Shown in pieces: positions 12,096 to 25,275 of a stretch of 64,000 nt of DNA. The notes under the pieces were generated by a model. That model did not search any database, had not been told where the DNA came from, and was given only the letters and a program-made list of their open reading frames with translations. The translations under genes were made by a program, and so were the position numbers. Every line of letters starts with the position of its first letter. Position 1 is the stretch's first letter. This DNA comes from Pterobdella sp. o SKG-2022 (Eukaryota > Annelida > Clitellata > Hirudinida > Piscicolidae), in the NCBI GenBank assembly GCA_964035795.1, contig OZ038326.1, forward strand, positions 3,949,969 to 4,013,968. The letters run 5' to 3'.

Positions 12096-13540
12096 TAAGT
12101 GCGTTCATTTGAGCTTTTATTCAAGCTGCAAAATTATCTGCGGGCTAAATATATTATAGAACAAAATTGATTTTTCGTAGCAATAAAAATAAAATAATGG
12201 TATTAATTTTGTATAATGAAGGTAATGAGGGAAACTGGTAAGAATATTTTAAAACCTCACAATTTATGAAGTTTTGAATTTCAAACTCATAAATTATTTG
12301 AACTTTATATCATACTTCCAAAAATTTTTTTAACGACTTTCAAAATGAAAATTTCTTAATGTATTATGCAGTAGGTTTTGATTAAAAGTTTATGAACTTT
12401 AATGATAAATTCATAAATTTCGAAAATTATTGCCATAAATAATAAAATTAGGTTAATTACATTGAAAACTAGGCATACAAAACAAATAATAAAAAACTTT
12501 GGAATGAAAAAACTTTTAATCTCCATCTTACTGTGTTTTTGTTAGTCGAATTCTTGTGGTTATATTCTGATCGGCCTGCAAAAAAAGAGTTTTTATATCA
12601 TTTTGAAAGCATTGAAAACTGAATTTATAGAAACTGACTTTTTTGGCGAGAATAGATTAATTTTAAAGGTTATTGAATAAAGAGTAAAAGTGAAAACATT
12701 TGGAAGCTGGCTACTCTTCAATGAGATTACAAGAACAAATTGAGATTTATATTAACAGTATGACTTGCGAGAATACCAAGATTTGTTAACTCACTTTACA
12801 TAAAATTATCAAAAGATTTATGCAATTTCCAGGCTAATACTAACGAATTCTTGCAGTACGTTAGCCGGCATTTCATGGTGATAGATTAATCTATCTTCTA
12901 TCATTTATACAGACACTAATCATATGTTTGAAGTTTTAAAATTATGAATTTGAATATAGCTTCTTGAAAAAAACTTTCAACCAAAAAATAATAGTGTTTT
13001 AATGTATAAACTTAGAAATACCACCAAAAGAATCATTGCAATTAATGTGTGGATATATCTATGCAAATGAAATTCGGATGTTCAGAGATTTAGTTTCTAG
13101 GTTTTGAAAAAAGCTGGTTTTGGGAATAAAATGGTAACAATTTCAAAATTTAGATCATAATTTTCAAAAACAGAATCCTAAAAACTACAGAATACTTGGT
13201 TGTCTTTATTGGATATTTTTTATTGCAATTAACAGAATTAAACTCGAAAAAATCATTGCTTTTGCTGGCAATTATCAATGATTTTGCTTTGTTTCGAGTT
13301 AATGAAGAACTTGCATTTTTCTTCATTAAAAGTCATTTAGAACAAGTTGAGAAAACCTCATTTGAAACAGAAAATAAATAAGACGAATACTTTTTATAGT
13401 TGTCTATTTTTTAAGCTTTCCATGCTCAACTTTAAAATAAATAAAAATAATTTTAATTATTTAGCGCCAAGGCAAGCAACTGAGGCGCACTGCTACAAGT
13501 TTAATGTAGCGAAAACACACTGTAGAACAGTATGATTGTA
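12096..13540. other. AT-rich spacer without supportable gene
   Basis: Only short frames are present. The two overlapping plus-strand frames at 13196-13535 have no domain or splice support. Confidence 0.4.
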
Positions 13541-13546
13541 ATTGTT

Positions 13547-13617
13547 GGCCCACACGGGATCGAACCCGGTCACTTCAGATAATTAGTCGAATGCTCGACC
13601 ACTGAGCTATATGGGCC
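13547..13617 (-). tRNA. tRNA-Ile(AAT)-like gene or pseudogene
   Basis: Read on the minus strand, it starts GGCCCATATAGCTCAGTGG and ends GGGTTCGATCCCGTGTGGGCC in two overlapping blocks. The acceptor stem pairs over seven positions (GGCCCAT with GTGGGCC, counting G-T), the D-stem GCTC/GAGC is intact, and the anticodon position reads AAT, as in tRNA-Ile, whose animal genes also begin GGCCC. Faults are an anticodon stem that closes poorly around an eight-base loop, and a T-loop one base short. I judge it a pseudogene or tRNA-derived repeat more likely than a working tRNA. Confidence 0.55.
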
Positions 13618-15112
13618 AACACTTTAACTTCAGTTTGTTCACTTTCAAAGAAGTTATAGTTTCTCAAATATATAAAAACCAGTTTTTTCTCAAACTTTTT
13701 GCTTAAATATTTTTGAAAAATATTCTTGCATTAAGAAAAATTTATGATAAAGATTAAACAAAGTCAAAAAATAATAAATCACAAGGGAAAATGCAATTGT
13801 ATAAAACTTTTAAATAAAAACACAAAATTTTAAAATAATCAAGATTAATAAAACGAACAAAATGAATGAAAAAACCCGTCGTCAGTACCAACAATTTCAT
13901 CAAATATAAAAACTGTAACTTGAAATGTTATTTTTCTAAAATTTTTTCCCTTTTTTGAACACAGATAGAATTTACGGGAAAATCTCTGCTAAGAAATATT
14001 ATAACTGTGAATTTAATTCATTTTTAAGGTTTTGTATTAAATTTTTTATAAAAACTTGATCAAGTTTGTTTCAACGTTTATCAGTGTTACGTATTTTCAC
14101 AGAGACTTTTAGGAATCTTTCCAAATAATTACATTTTCGTCATTTTTTCACGCTTTTACGAGCGCTATGTTGCGAACAATGACAAGGAATAATGTTTTTG
14201 TGATATTATAGTATATATATATAAAAAAATTAGAAAAAGTAAAAAACTTGGATCATATTTTTTAAAAAAAGTCGAAAAATGAAAAAATAACAATGAAATT
14301 CAATAATAAATGCCTAAAAAGTTTAAAAATAAACTTTTTCAAACGATATATACAACAAGCCAATTTTGTTGTTCAAAAAACCTAAAAATTATTGACAATA
14401 TCAGCATTTTGAATTGCTTAGATGTTTTGATAATTTTTTGAACATTCATACAACAAATTCCATGATTTTTTTTCCAATTTTTAAATATATTTCTAACAAA
14501 ATAATATAATTTCTTTCACAGTAATCAATTTTTAAATTCTCGAAGAAGACAAAGTAACAACACGTTTTGGAACTGCTGAGAATTAATAGAGACAGGTGGG
14601 CTACCCATATTAATTCCAATTTTTTGTTGTTTTCATCATTATTTCATGACAAGATGTTTATTATTTCAAAAAATTTTTGAAAAAAATGCTATTTTAATCA
14701 AATTTCAGTGTTTTTTATATTACTTGTGAGGTTTGTAAATTGAAAATTTGAAAAAAAAGCTTTGATTTGAAAAATAGTTAACTATGCTCATTTCAAGTTT
14801 AAAAACTTCTGTTTTAGTGTTTAACTTTTATTTGAACTATTTTTTAAAATCTAATGATAAATTTCAAGCAGTAAAAACTACGTGGATGTTTTTTATATTC
14901 AAATGTTAACCTGAATTGAGAAAAAATTTTTCAAAAAAATTTGAAGAATATCTTTATATAATCCAGCAGCAATTTTTTCAAAAACGCAATTTGAAATAAA
15001 AAAAGTCTCCCTCGAAAAAAAAAATAATTCACTCCGCGAAGGATATATGATTATTTATCTAAAAACTCAAGTTCGATTTTTTTGTTAATATTGCAGCTTC
15101 CCACAATTCCTT
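13618..15112. other. AT-rich spacer without supportable gene
   Basis: Nothing beyond homopolymer-rich AT sequence could be supported. Confidence 0.4.
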
Positions 15113-15250
15113 TATGACAAGGCTAAACTTATCGATAATTATAGCTGTTAATTTTTTCAATAAATTTCTAAAATTCTTCAATAAATCGACGTGAAAAATT
15201 TTTGAATATTATTTATAAGTATAGTGAAATGTCTTTAAAAAGTTACTTTA
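15113..15250 (+). repeat. Dispersed AT-rich repeat, copy 2
   Basis: It begins ATGACAAGGCTAAACTTATC and GATAATTATAGCT, then shows CAATAAAT and ends with ATGTCTTTAAAAAGTTA. It is colinear with the copies at 3419 and 60101 and is the most diverged of the three. Confidence 0.45.
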
Positions 15251-18200
15251 TGACTTCCACTCTAAATTAATTTCAGAAAAAGTGTAGTTAAAATTTAAAA
15301 AAATATAGTTTACTTAAAATTCTTTTGATTTTTCGGTGAATTTTTTTGTCATTCTAGAAATAAATTATAGCGTTAATTTTCATTTAAAATTTGAGTTGAT
15401 GAAAAGTAAATTAAATTTTTAGTTTAAAAAATTTTTGAATTCAAAATAAATGGTTTATCGAAATAAATCTAGATATTTTTAACAAAGAAAGTTTTTAGCT
15501 TTAAAAAATACATATTAAGTTTCAATATATGAATTTCGAATTTATTAACTTTTACCATTCTAAAAACAGTTTGCAAATATTTTTAGCAAATGAACAAAAA
15601 ACTTCAATTAGTATTAACGTCTAATACGCAACTCTTTAGTCTTATCAAATATATTTCAAACTTAAATGCCAAACTTAATCATTTAATTTTAGCTTCAAAT
15701 TTCATTCACATTTTAATTCCATATTTTCAAAGCTATTTCCTTAAATACTTATTCAACTTAAAAATATTCCAACGTTTAAACGGACTAGATAATAGGAACT
15801 TACCACTATGCTTAACCCTTTTTACGCCTTCATCAAAAAGTTGTCATTACAATCAAAACTCCATTTGTAGTTTATAAAAACAAAAACCTTTCAAAATCCT
15901 CATCAAGTTTTTTAAACCAACATAAAAAACCAGTTTCAAATGTTTGAATTTGAGCTTAGGTTAAAGTTTTTTGTTACGTAGAAGAGCATGATTTGATACA
16001 AATAATATTCTATGTAGAAATTCGAAACGAGACAGTGTTGATATTTTTAGAGCAACTATTCTTCCTCCAAACTAAAAAAACTAAAATTTTTGAAAAAAAT
16101 GTATTGTAGTCATGCAATAAAACCAAAAAACTGCGCTATAAAAAAGATTTTCAAACAGTATGGGTTGACTGTGTGGAATTAACTACTATAAAAATACATA
16201 TAAAGAAGATCAAAGGCAGATAAAACATATAACTGATAAAAGACACAAAAATATCTTTATTTTTTATTTATTTTTTTAGTCATTTTGCTATTTCCTGCAA
16301 ACACCCACATGATGGAACAGACAAGCAAATTTTATATGACTGTTACTACACACACTGATATGAATAAACAATATTAACTTTATTATAGTAGCTGGTATCA
16401 GATAAAAAATAGTTTAGAGTTTTTAGTTATTTAAATCATATTAGAAGTATATCAAAAAAATTGAAGCTTAAATCAATATTTAGTTTAATCTACTAAGTTG
16501 AATGTGTTTGAGGTGAAAAAGATTTCACAGACAAGTTTTATTCTGTTTTTATCACTTATTAAATATTCAAAAAAATTTTTTTTAAATGCAGTTTTTTGTT
16601 TAAATAATCCATTTGAAAGTGCTGTAATTTATGATTAGTTATATATGTTTTAATCCTTTCAGCCATGTTTTTCTATTTTGTGCTCATTAGTTGTGTTTTT
16701 TAGTGAGTGGTTAATACTTTTCAAGGCTATCAAAATTTTATAAACTATTCAACTGTCTGTCTCATGACTTTTTTGACTGACTAACGTTTCCAGGCAGTGT
16801 GAAAACTTGTCTTATTGGAAGTTCCATTGTTTTCTGATTGCGTCGACAAAATTTGATTTCACAAGACAACTACTGATTATATGAGAATTGTGATAGAGTA
16901 CAGTTTTGTACATGTCCCAGCAACTGAGATTGACAGCAGTTAATTTAGATTACTGATACCATTATAGCGTAATTTACAAAATAAGCTATTTACATGGTAC
17001 AAACTTTTGTAGACAGCCAAACTGAGCTAACTTCCAAGTTGAATTTGTTCCTTTCAATTTACAAATGATACTTTTTCTTGTTATAAAATAAGTTAAGTTA
17101 AAATACAAGTTTCCAGTCTTGAACTTCAGCTATCTACCTTCTTCCAAACAAAAAAAACTCAATCAAAAAAACAGTATACAACAGAAATCAATATATAATG
17201 AACTAAAATTCACTCGGTGTGGAAAACACATTAAATTTCAGTCATGAGAGACGCAAAACAAGATTTCTCTCATAAAGGATATCTGGCTCACATGAAAGCT
17301 CGCAATTTAATTTTTTTGCGTGAAATTTTATAAAGAGATAGTTATTTTTAGTTCATTATGTCTTGAGTTATTTTATGTTTGTGTTTTTTTTTATCATGCC
17401 TCAATGCTTTTTTGAGATCTTTTTTGTACTTGATTTGTTTTTTATATAAATTTGACGTACTTAGAAATGTGAGTTCACTTCATGAGAAACTTCGTGCATT
17501 TAAAAAATTATTCAAAACAGTGTTTTTTCTATTAAAACAAGCTCAACAAATCACCGTTATAAGCTTCTATTTACGAATAGTAAAAATTCTTAGATTTTTC
17601 TCGAAATTTATAAATTTTAATCATCTTATTTGAATGCAAGAATATTTTACAAACTAAATTGGAAGCTTTAGAAGTTGCTGTTTGAAAAGGGGGTGGCTAA
17701 AAACATGAAGATTTTTTTAGCAAAAAGAAATTGTTTTAAAAATGTATTTGCCAATTTGAAACTGAAAATTGATCTATGGTTTAAAAAAAACTCAAATTGT
17801 TTGCCAGGGTTTGGAGTATTTTTTTCCATGTAATATTGATTACTTCACATCATATAACAAAACAGAGTTTTTTAGTAGCGTGGTACGTCTTGTTGTTTTG
17901 CTGTTTGGGCAGATTCAATTAGGAATTCAATTAAAAAGTTGAATTGCATATTTTTAAACTGCGCGGAAAATTGTTTCCAAATAAAAGATTAATCTCAGAA
18001 AAAACGTAGATTCAGACTTGGTATCAACTTCAGGAATTTTACGCAATAAAAAATAAATAGCTTACTGAGACATTATTGAAAAAGAAAAAAATAGTTTTCA
18101 TATTATTTGTATAAATCGAAGATTTTTATATTTCATCATTTTATTTGTATGGTTTTTTCACAAACGTTCAAGTCTTTTAAAATGCTGATTGGTTTTGGCC

Positions 18201-20460
18201 GAAATTTTTTGGCAATAATTTGGCTTTTAAAATATTTTCTCATTAAGTAGAACAACCAGAAAAATTTTAGAAAAAAAATGTAAAATGTTCAAGATGATAA
18301 TTTCAAAAATCAATAAAAATAGTTTTCAAATAATTATTGTTTTTGAGAATTCAAGTTTTGAGGATGCGATTTAAAAATATCAGTTTTTCAAATAGTTATT
18401 CCTCAAATAATTTTTCATCATTAGATGCATGTCATTTTTTATCAAATAATTTGACTGGATATGTTTTTACTTAGTTTTCAAAACACCATTAAATTCAAAT
18501 AAAAAACACTCACATTGAAAAGCAATGAAAGTAAAAGCCCCATATAATTTTCAAAGTTTCCCAACGAATTATATCCTCAAAAACTATAACAATGGCGATT
18601 TGCTTGAGGTTTCTGAAACTCTAAATATATATGAACAAGATTTAGCATAAAGATTTAAAATGTTTTTGAATTCATTCAAGTGGCGTCAAGATATATTTTA
18701 TGTTATTTTGAATCACGTTTGAGCTTGTTGAGCGCTATATAAGCTTGTGAGTGTGAAATGAAACGAGAGTTGCTATTTATCATAATTTTTCATTTAAATT
18801 GTAATAACATGCATAGAAATTACAATTGAGAGTTTAATAATTTGATTTTCAATCAAATGATTTTGTACTTGAGAACATATCATTCTTATCTTGTTTCACC
18901 ATTCTTTGGTTATATAAATTATATATTGAAATTATTTTTTCCAATTTTGAAATGCTACGTTTTTATCAATTTAAAAAAGAGAAAATGAATTTATTTGTTA
19001 TTTCAAAAGCTTCATAGTTTAGTGGATATTTCTATTTTTTGTGCTTAATTACATTCAATATTTTTAGTTATTTTGTTATCACTTTTGTTCATAATGAATT
19101 TTTTCTGGTTATTTTTTTAATAAAATATTTCAAATTTTTTTATTGTTTCGAATTCAAATCATGAAATTGTTTCAAAGATTTCATTTCCTATTACGAACAA
19201 AATTAAGTTTTATGTGTTTATCTTAGAAAGAATTAAAAACAAACAAAAAAAGTTACTGAAGAAAAACACATACACATTAGAGCATTTTTTGAATCCCATC
19301 AAATCAAAATAATGAAAAACCTCGTTATAGAATTGAAATAACTGACAATAAACCTTCTTGAACAAACGTCTCAACTAATTTGAAATAAGCCCTCTAGCGA
19401 ATGTTGTAAAAATATTCAAAAAACCATTTGATCTGACCCAATGCTGTTGAAATATAAAATATACGTTTTCAAAGCAAATTCTTATCGATGAACTTATAAG
19501 CAGTTTACTCAACTTCAAAAAATTTTTCTACCATAGTGCTAAGAATCATAAATACAACAAAATTATTATTACTATTATTATTATTCTCATTGTTATTTTT
19601 TTCATTATTAATATTAATATTTTTATCATTCGTGTAACGTTTTTTTTTATAGCATGAGATTAGACGGTAAGAAAAACTATCTTTTGTGAAAAATGATGAA
19701 CTAACTGAATAATGCTGTAACCACGCATTCAAAAGTTCTTAAATCAAAATTTCTGATGATGTGTTGACGATGTTAGTGATGCATTCCAATTAAATCTCTG
19801 AAGCTTACTTGTTGTACAAGCTTCATTTATTTTAATGCCTATTTTTCAGTCTGTAATAGTTTCTATTATGGAGTAGTTTTTTTTATATTTTCTCTAAATT
19901 TTTTTTACCATTGTTTTTGTTGTTTAACTTTCCAAATTTTATTTTTTAATTAATTTTTTCTGATTTGCAGTTTATATTGTTGAGCAACAACTTTTGATAA
20001 TCATTTTTCCTATTAACTTTGAATTTTTTTGTTTGTTTCGTTTTCTGTTTTTTGGATCGTTTGTTATAAAAAACTGTTTTTTACAAATAAAAATTTTTAA
20101 AAGACATTTATTTTTGTTAATAAATGAAACAATAACAGTAGAAGCTAAGTATGAAATTTTTACCCCCGACATTAGCAAAAAAATATACTTTAAAATAATT
20201 AATAAATAAAAAACGATGAAATTAATTAATATTAATAGAATTAAAAACATAGACAATAATAATTAAAAAAAAATAACGCATAAGAACAAGTACAGCAACA
20301 AGAACAACAATTAAACAATGAACTAACCATAAAACACTAAAAACTGAACGATAAAAAAAAACAAAAACAATTAAAAACAACAATGAAACAATAATAAAAA
20401 CAAGAAAGTCACCAGAAGCGAAACTCTCTTCTATCAAGGAAAAAATCTTATTGCTTGCAG
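15251..20460. other. AT-rich spacer with weak coding-like patches
   Basis: The plus-strand frame 15590-15877 (95 codons) has no motif or splice signal. At about 17470-17520 (+), an acceptor-like gtacttag precedes NVSSLHEKLRAFKKLFKT and a possible gtgttt donor, which could be an exon of the plus-strand candidate gene, but I cannot connect it. The rest, including the Asn-rich minus frame at 19505-19732, looks non-coding. Confidence 0.35.
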
Positions 20461-20602
20461 ATCTTATCACTAGATGTCGGTAATAAATTAATGAAAAGGC
20501 TGACCTTTCTCGTTTGTCTATCCTTCATCCTTGTCAAGTTTCTGAGACTTCTTATGAATCAATATAACAATGGTTTCATTTTGCTGCTGTTTGCATTGAA
20601 AA
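20461..20602 (+). CDS. Candidate exon, plus-strand gene of unknown product
   Basis: The 142-nt stretch lies between ttgcttgcag and AAAA|gtaggt and is richer in G and C than its surroundings. Only one frame is open; it reads ILSLDVGNKLMKRL, then a hydrophobic run FLVCLSFILVKFLRLL, then MNQYNNGFILLLFALK (phase 0 to 1). Its end phase does not match the next candidate at 21569, so an exon may be missing. The opposite strand also offers a short candidate (about 20410-20470, IRSASNKIFSLIEESFAS between ctag and gtgact), so strand is not certain. Confidence 0.4.
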
Positions 20603-21568
20603 GTAGGTTTTACCATGTTTTTAAAGTTTCTTGTTTTGTCTTTCATTGTTTTCGTGTTGTTTTACGTGTTATTTAAATTTATTTTTGTTGTTTTTCTATA
20701 TTAGCATAAACTATATTTTTTCTTTTTAATATTGAATATATTGTGGATAATATTCAAAAACTTGGAACCACTCTAAAACAACATGTGAAACAACACTAAC
20801 AATGAATTTAAACTCGATGCCTTACACATTCAAAAAGCAATTATCCATACATAATACATTAGTTATTTCAGTGATAATTGTATTCATTATTCACTCCTAT
20901 AACACTAATACTTCATTATCGAGATCATAATGATGTTGTTTTTGTTATTATTCTTATTGTTATTATTTTTGCTGTTCTATTTTATTTATATTTTTTTTCT
21001 TATTTCTGTTATTATTATTATTTTTATAATAATAATTATTATTATTATTCATGTCAACTTTTGGTTCAAATAGTGGATTATTTTCAAACACAATTTCAAG
21101 AAGTTAATTAGAAAAGAATTTAAATTCAAAAAATTTATGTTGATTAATCACAATATTCACTTAAATTTCTAATGGTTAAGTATTTTAAATCAAAATATCT
21201 TGGGGTTATTGACAAAACTTCATGCCTTAGAAAGACTTTTTTGCTTAGAAGATAGAAAAAAAAGCTTTTAACATAACTGCAATGAACTTTTCAGATTTAT
21301 ATTCTCGCATCATTAATATTTAAATGCTTTTGTTTTACATTCTTCCAATACTATTTGAGTTGTTGAAGTTATTTTTTTTTTTCAACTTACACTCCCCATA
21401 TGGTCCAAATAATTCAGTAGCTTAACTCAGAATATAGACTTCATTGTGGCTCACAAAATTCTGGGATTCATACCCCTATGATTATAATCTCAATTTAATA
21501 ATATGATGATTCTTTTTATCATTATAACTGTTATTGTTCATAGTTGTTTATTTCTTGAAACATCTCAG

Positions 21569-21621
21569 AAACGAGACATGAGCATTGTGCCTTTTGCTGA
21601 GTCATCGAGTGCCATTTGTCG
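21569..21621 (+). CDS. Candidate small exon, plus strand
   Basis: A 53-nt island lies between a good acceptor (cttgaaacatctcag) and donor GTCG|gtgtgt. Two of three frames contain stops; the open one reads KRDMSIVPFAESSSAIC (phase 0 to 2). Its end phase fits the candidate at 24994-25049. Product unknown. Confidence 0.4.
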
Positions 21622-23999
21622 GTGTGTTTGTGTTTGTTTGTATATGTATTTGTCTTTTGGCTTTTGTGTTTTTTATTTTATTTGGGTGTATTCTTTCAAA
21701 TGCGTTTTATGTTTGAAATTTTTTTTGTTTGATTTGATTTTCTCCATTTGGTGCTTTACGTATTTTTACACTTGAATTTATAACCAATAGTTTGGAAAAC
21801 ATTTATTTCAGTTATAAAATGTTTAATTTTGTAAATATTGATTCTTAATTTATTTATTTTATTTATTTTTTGTTTTATTTATTAAACTTTACCGTTCCTT
21901 TGTTCTTGTCATGGAAATATGCAGCCTTGTATGTTCTGTGTTTATATAACGTCTGAAATCCTGCCTATCTAGCGCAAAATTTGAATTTTTCCATTTAAAA
22001 CCGTTCTAAAAAAATTTTATATAAATTTTAATCTGATTTTGTTGTGTTGGAGTGTTATGTTTTTGTTTTTGAAGTTTTAGTATTGTTCTAACAAATGATT
22101 TTTCAACGTTTTGGTATTTGACTTTTAAAACATCTTTGCTTAAAATAAATTCAATCTTCGGTGAAACCTTAACAAACTCAAAACATTGAAACTCTGTTTA
22201 AAATTGGATTCGAATTTGAAGTTTTTGGGCTAAAGCTTTTGGTGATTTTGTTTCAGATCTTGGAGGGATATCTACTTTATTTTTAATGGTAAGATGTTTT
22301 CAATTTTTTTTAGTTTTTAAATATACTCATATTTTTGTTATTTTATCAAATGCAACCAGCTCGCAAAAAATACTGGGCTCATTTTTCGAAAAGAGAGATT
22401 GAAAAGATATGGTGTCAAAATATATTTGGAATTTGACTAAAAAAGTATTTTATTTTTGATAATTAAATTATTATATTTTAAAGCAAAAAAAAAATTTTTT
22501 TGAACTGTTTCAGTGCAAAATAAAAAATATTTTAGGCACTTGAAGTTTCAAGTTCACTTAAACTTGAAAATTATCCTGATTTAAAAAAAATAAATGATAT
22601 GACAGTTATAAAAAAATATAATGAAAAAAAAATAATAAAAATATTTTTTTATTTATAAAAATAAAAAAAATATTTTTAGAAACATATAATCTCAGCTCTT
22701 ACATTTCAACTCAAAACTTCAATCAACCAAAACAGTTAAAACCATGAAATTTAAAGTTTAAATTATTTGGAATAAATTGATTTTTCTAAAAATTTATTTT
22801 CTAGAAGGAGGTCATTTTGTTTGCAGAAAATTTTCATTCAGAAGTGGTGCTGATTAAAAAGCCAAAAAACTTAAGAGAATAATGCTACGCCCTCCGTTTG
22901 AATTTCTTGGAGGATTTTTTTGGATTTTAAGGGTTCTATCTGAGTTTTATATTAAAATTCGTGTCTAGTATCGGTTTTTGAAACTTGAATTATTAGCTTA
23001 TATAAAAAAAATTAAGTTTTACTTTTGTCCAAACGCAAACAATATCATCAATGAGTTTCATTAAAAAATCCCAAATATACATTTATCGCATGAAAAACAT
23101 CTAGATAAAAAAATAAAAACCTAAATATAGTAATAATCGCAAGCCATCAAAACTTGAAATACTGTGGTAATAGAAAGAAATAGCATTATACTGTTGCTTG
23201 ACTATTTTGAAATCTTATTAAATACGGGCTTAGAAGCTCGATTGAAGGATGAAGAGGAATGGTGGAAGAATGAAGGAAGCTTGAGGTGAATGACAAAAAA
23301 ATGAATCTATTTTCGTGGAAATGTTTATTTGTTATTTTTTGTTTTTGTTTTAAAACGAAAAAATATTTTTTGTTTGAATTTAATAGATTTTTTATTGTTT
23401 AAAATTAATTAAACTTATATAAAATTTAATCAACAATAAGTGATGGTATATTATGATTGAAAATGAATTTAAAAATAAAAATTAATTTTGTTTAAAAATT
23501 TCAATCTCTAGCTTCAGGTTTATTTTTTATGTCTCCATCGTGAGTTTAATGTTTTTATCAAGGATAAATTATCACAAAATCTAAGAGATTACCATTTCAT
23601 TTTTTTTTATAAGTTTATATCCAATCTTAACCGGCTTCTTTTAAAATCTGGACTCTCATGAGCCTGTGAATCTCAAAACCATTTGATATTATCTTTATAG
23701 AGAAGAAAACCAAAACTGCTTTGTGCTCTTAGTCTTTTTCAATTACTTTTAGAAAAGGCTCAAAACTACTAAATTTTATATATTTTTATTTTTTTTTGAG
23801 TATTTTTACTATATTTTTATTTTCTATTGAAAGATGCTTTTACTACAATTCATCACTTGGTAAGGCTCTAAATGCTAGATTAACACGATAGCTCCTCATC
23901 AAAATTATACATTATACCACAACAAATTTAAAGAAAATAATTGAATGACACATCTAATTTTGTATCCTCAAACAGTTATTTTGCAATAGTCAAACATTT

Positions 24000-24224
24000 G
24001 ATTTGGTCTCAATGCTTAGCGATAAACATTTGATCGTACGTTTGACGAATTCGTTTCTAGGTCCACTTTCACTGGTGTTTCTTAGGCATTTAAGATTGAG
24101 TAAAAACATGAAAATATCATTTTTAACCTGTTTTTTATTGAAGAAAAATACTATTTTCAAAGTTCGAAGATGTTTAGGCCTAGTTTTCAGGATTGGAATC
24201 CTTGCTATAAATTTAAAACCTTAG
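24000..24224 (+). other. Coding-like frame of uncertain status
   Basis: A 73-codon plus frame includes DKHLIVRLTNSFLGPLSLVF after a possible acceptor caatgcttag at 24020. Its phase would also fit the end of 21569-21621, so it competes with 24994-25049 as the next exon. No clear donor decides the matter. Confidence 0.25.
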
Positions 24225-24993
24225 AGTTTTTTTCGTCCTTCGTTTCATTTACAAGACGGGTTGGAATTTTAAATCAAAATAAGTTCATGGTGTAAACCAT
24301 TAAACAAAAACGCCTTTATTATTTTTATTCTGGTCAAATTAATTTTTCTTTTCTGTTTCTTTCTTCCATTTTTATTCTGTTCGTATAAAAAAAAAACAAA
24401 CTAGAACCAATCGATTATTTTGCTTTCAACATTGACACTTAGAGCCAAATACATAAACCTTGCTTAAAACAGCCGATCTATCATTTAAACCAAAGACAAA
24501 AAATCCATGTTTTAATACTTCATCAACTCAATTACACCTTCTCTGGCAGGCCTTTGAAGCAGCAAAAGATCTTGAAAAATTTTATTTGGTTTTGATTCAG
24601 TGTAAATAATGATATATTATCAATAATTAACTTAATAAAACCAATCATAATATGTTGCACTGATGTAAATGACGATTATAAATTAGGTATCAAAACCACA
24701 GGAAAGTGTAAAAATTTAAAAACTCATTAAAAATAAGCAGTTGTGTACTAAAAAATAAAGTAATGTTTTGGAATAAAATTTTCTAAGTCTTCAACAAACT
24801 TTTAATGAAGTTATCAGAATGACTGTATCAAGCCCTCCCATCTTTCTCAATAAAAAAAATCAAAACCAAAAAAAAATAACACGCACAACAAAAATTATGA
24901 GAAAAAAACTTTCGAAGAAGAATCTCCAAGCATTTTGAAGCATCTAAATTGATGATACTGTTACGTTAGTGGAGTTACGCACCATGAAATAAG

Positions 24994-25049
24994 GAATGCA
25001 AAAATGCACCCATGTCCGCATGCCTTTTCCAAGATAGGCATCAGTGCCC
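24994..25049 (+). CDS. Candidate small exon, plus strand
   Basis: A 56-nt GC-richer island is followed by GCCC|gtaaat directly at the edge of a TAA repeat. In the frame compatible with its neighbours it reads NAKMHPCPHAFSKIGISA (phase 2 to 1). The acceptor (gaaataag) has no pyrimidine tract, which lowers confidence. The minus strand is also partly open here. Confidence 0.3.
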
Positions 25050-25065
25050 GTAAATAATAATAATG

Positions 25066-25116
<51 letters not shown>

Positions 25117-25125
25117 TTTAATAAC

Positions 25126-25164
<39 letters not shown>

Positions 25165-25170
25165 AATGGT
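25050..25170. repeat. Imperfect (TAA)n microsatellite
   Basis: TAA/AAT triplets run for about 115 bases with a few interruptions, ending in a short GGT run (TGGTGGTGGT). The 70-codon Ile/Asn frame across it is an artefact of the repeat. Confidence 0.9.
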
Positions 25171-25275
25171 GGTGGTGGCAATCTTATTATTCTTGTTAAC
25201 CAGACTCTTATTATTTTTACTGTTTTTATTTTTTTATTTTTTTTCGAATTTTATTCATGTCATTTCAGTTGTTAG

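Noticed and set aside
15590..15877. 95-codon plus-strand frame as a gene
   Set aside because: No family motif, no splice sites, and Leu/Asn/Ile-biased composition expected from AT-rich DNA.
25063..25275. 70-codon poly-Ile/Asn frame
   Set aside because: It is the translation of a TAA microsatellite.
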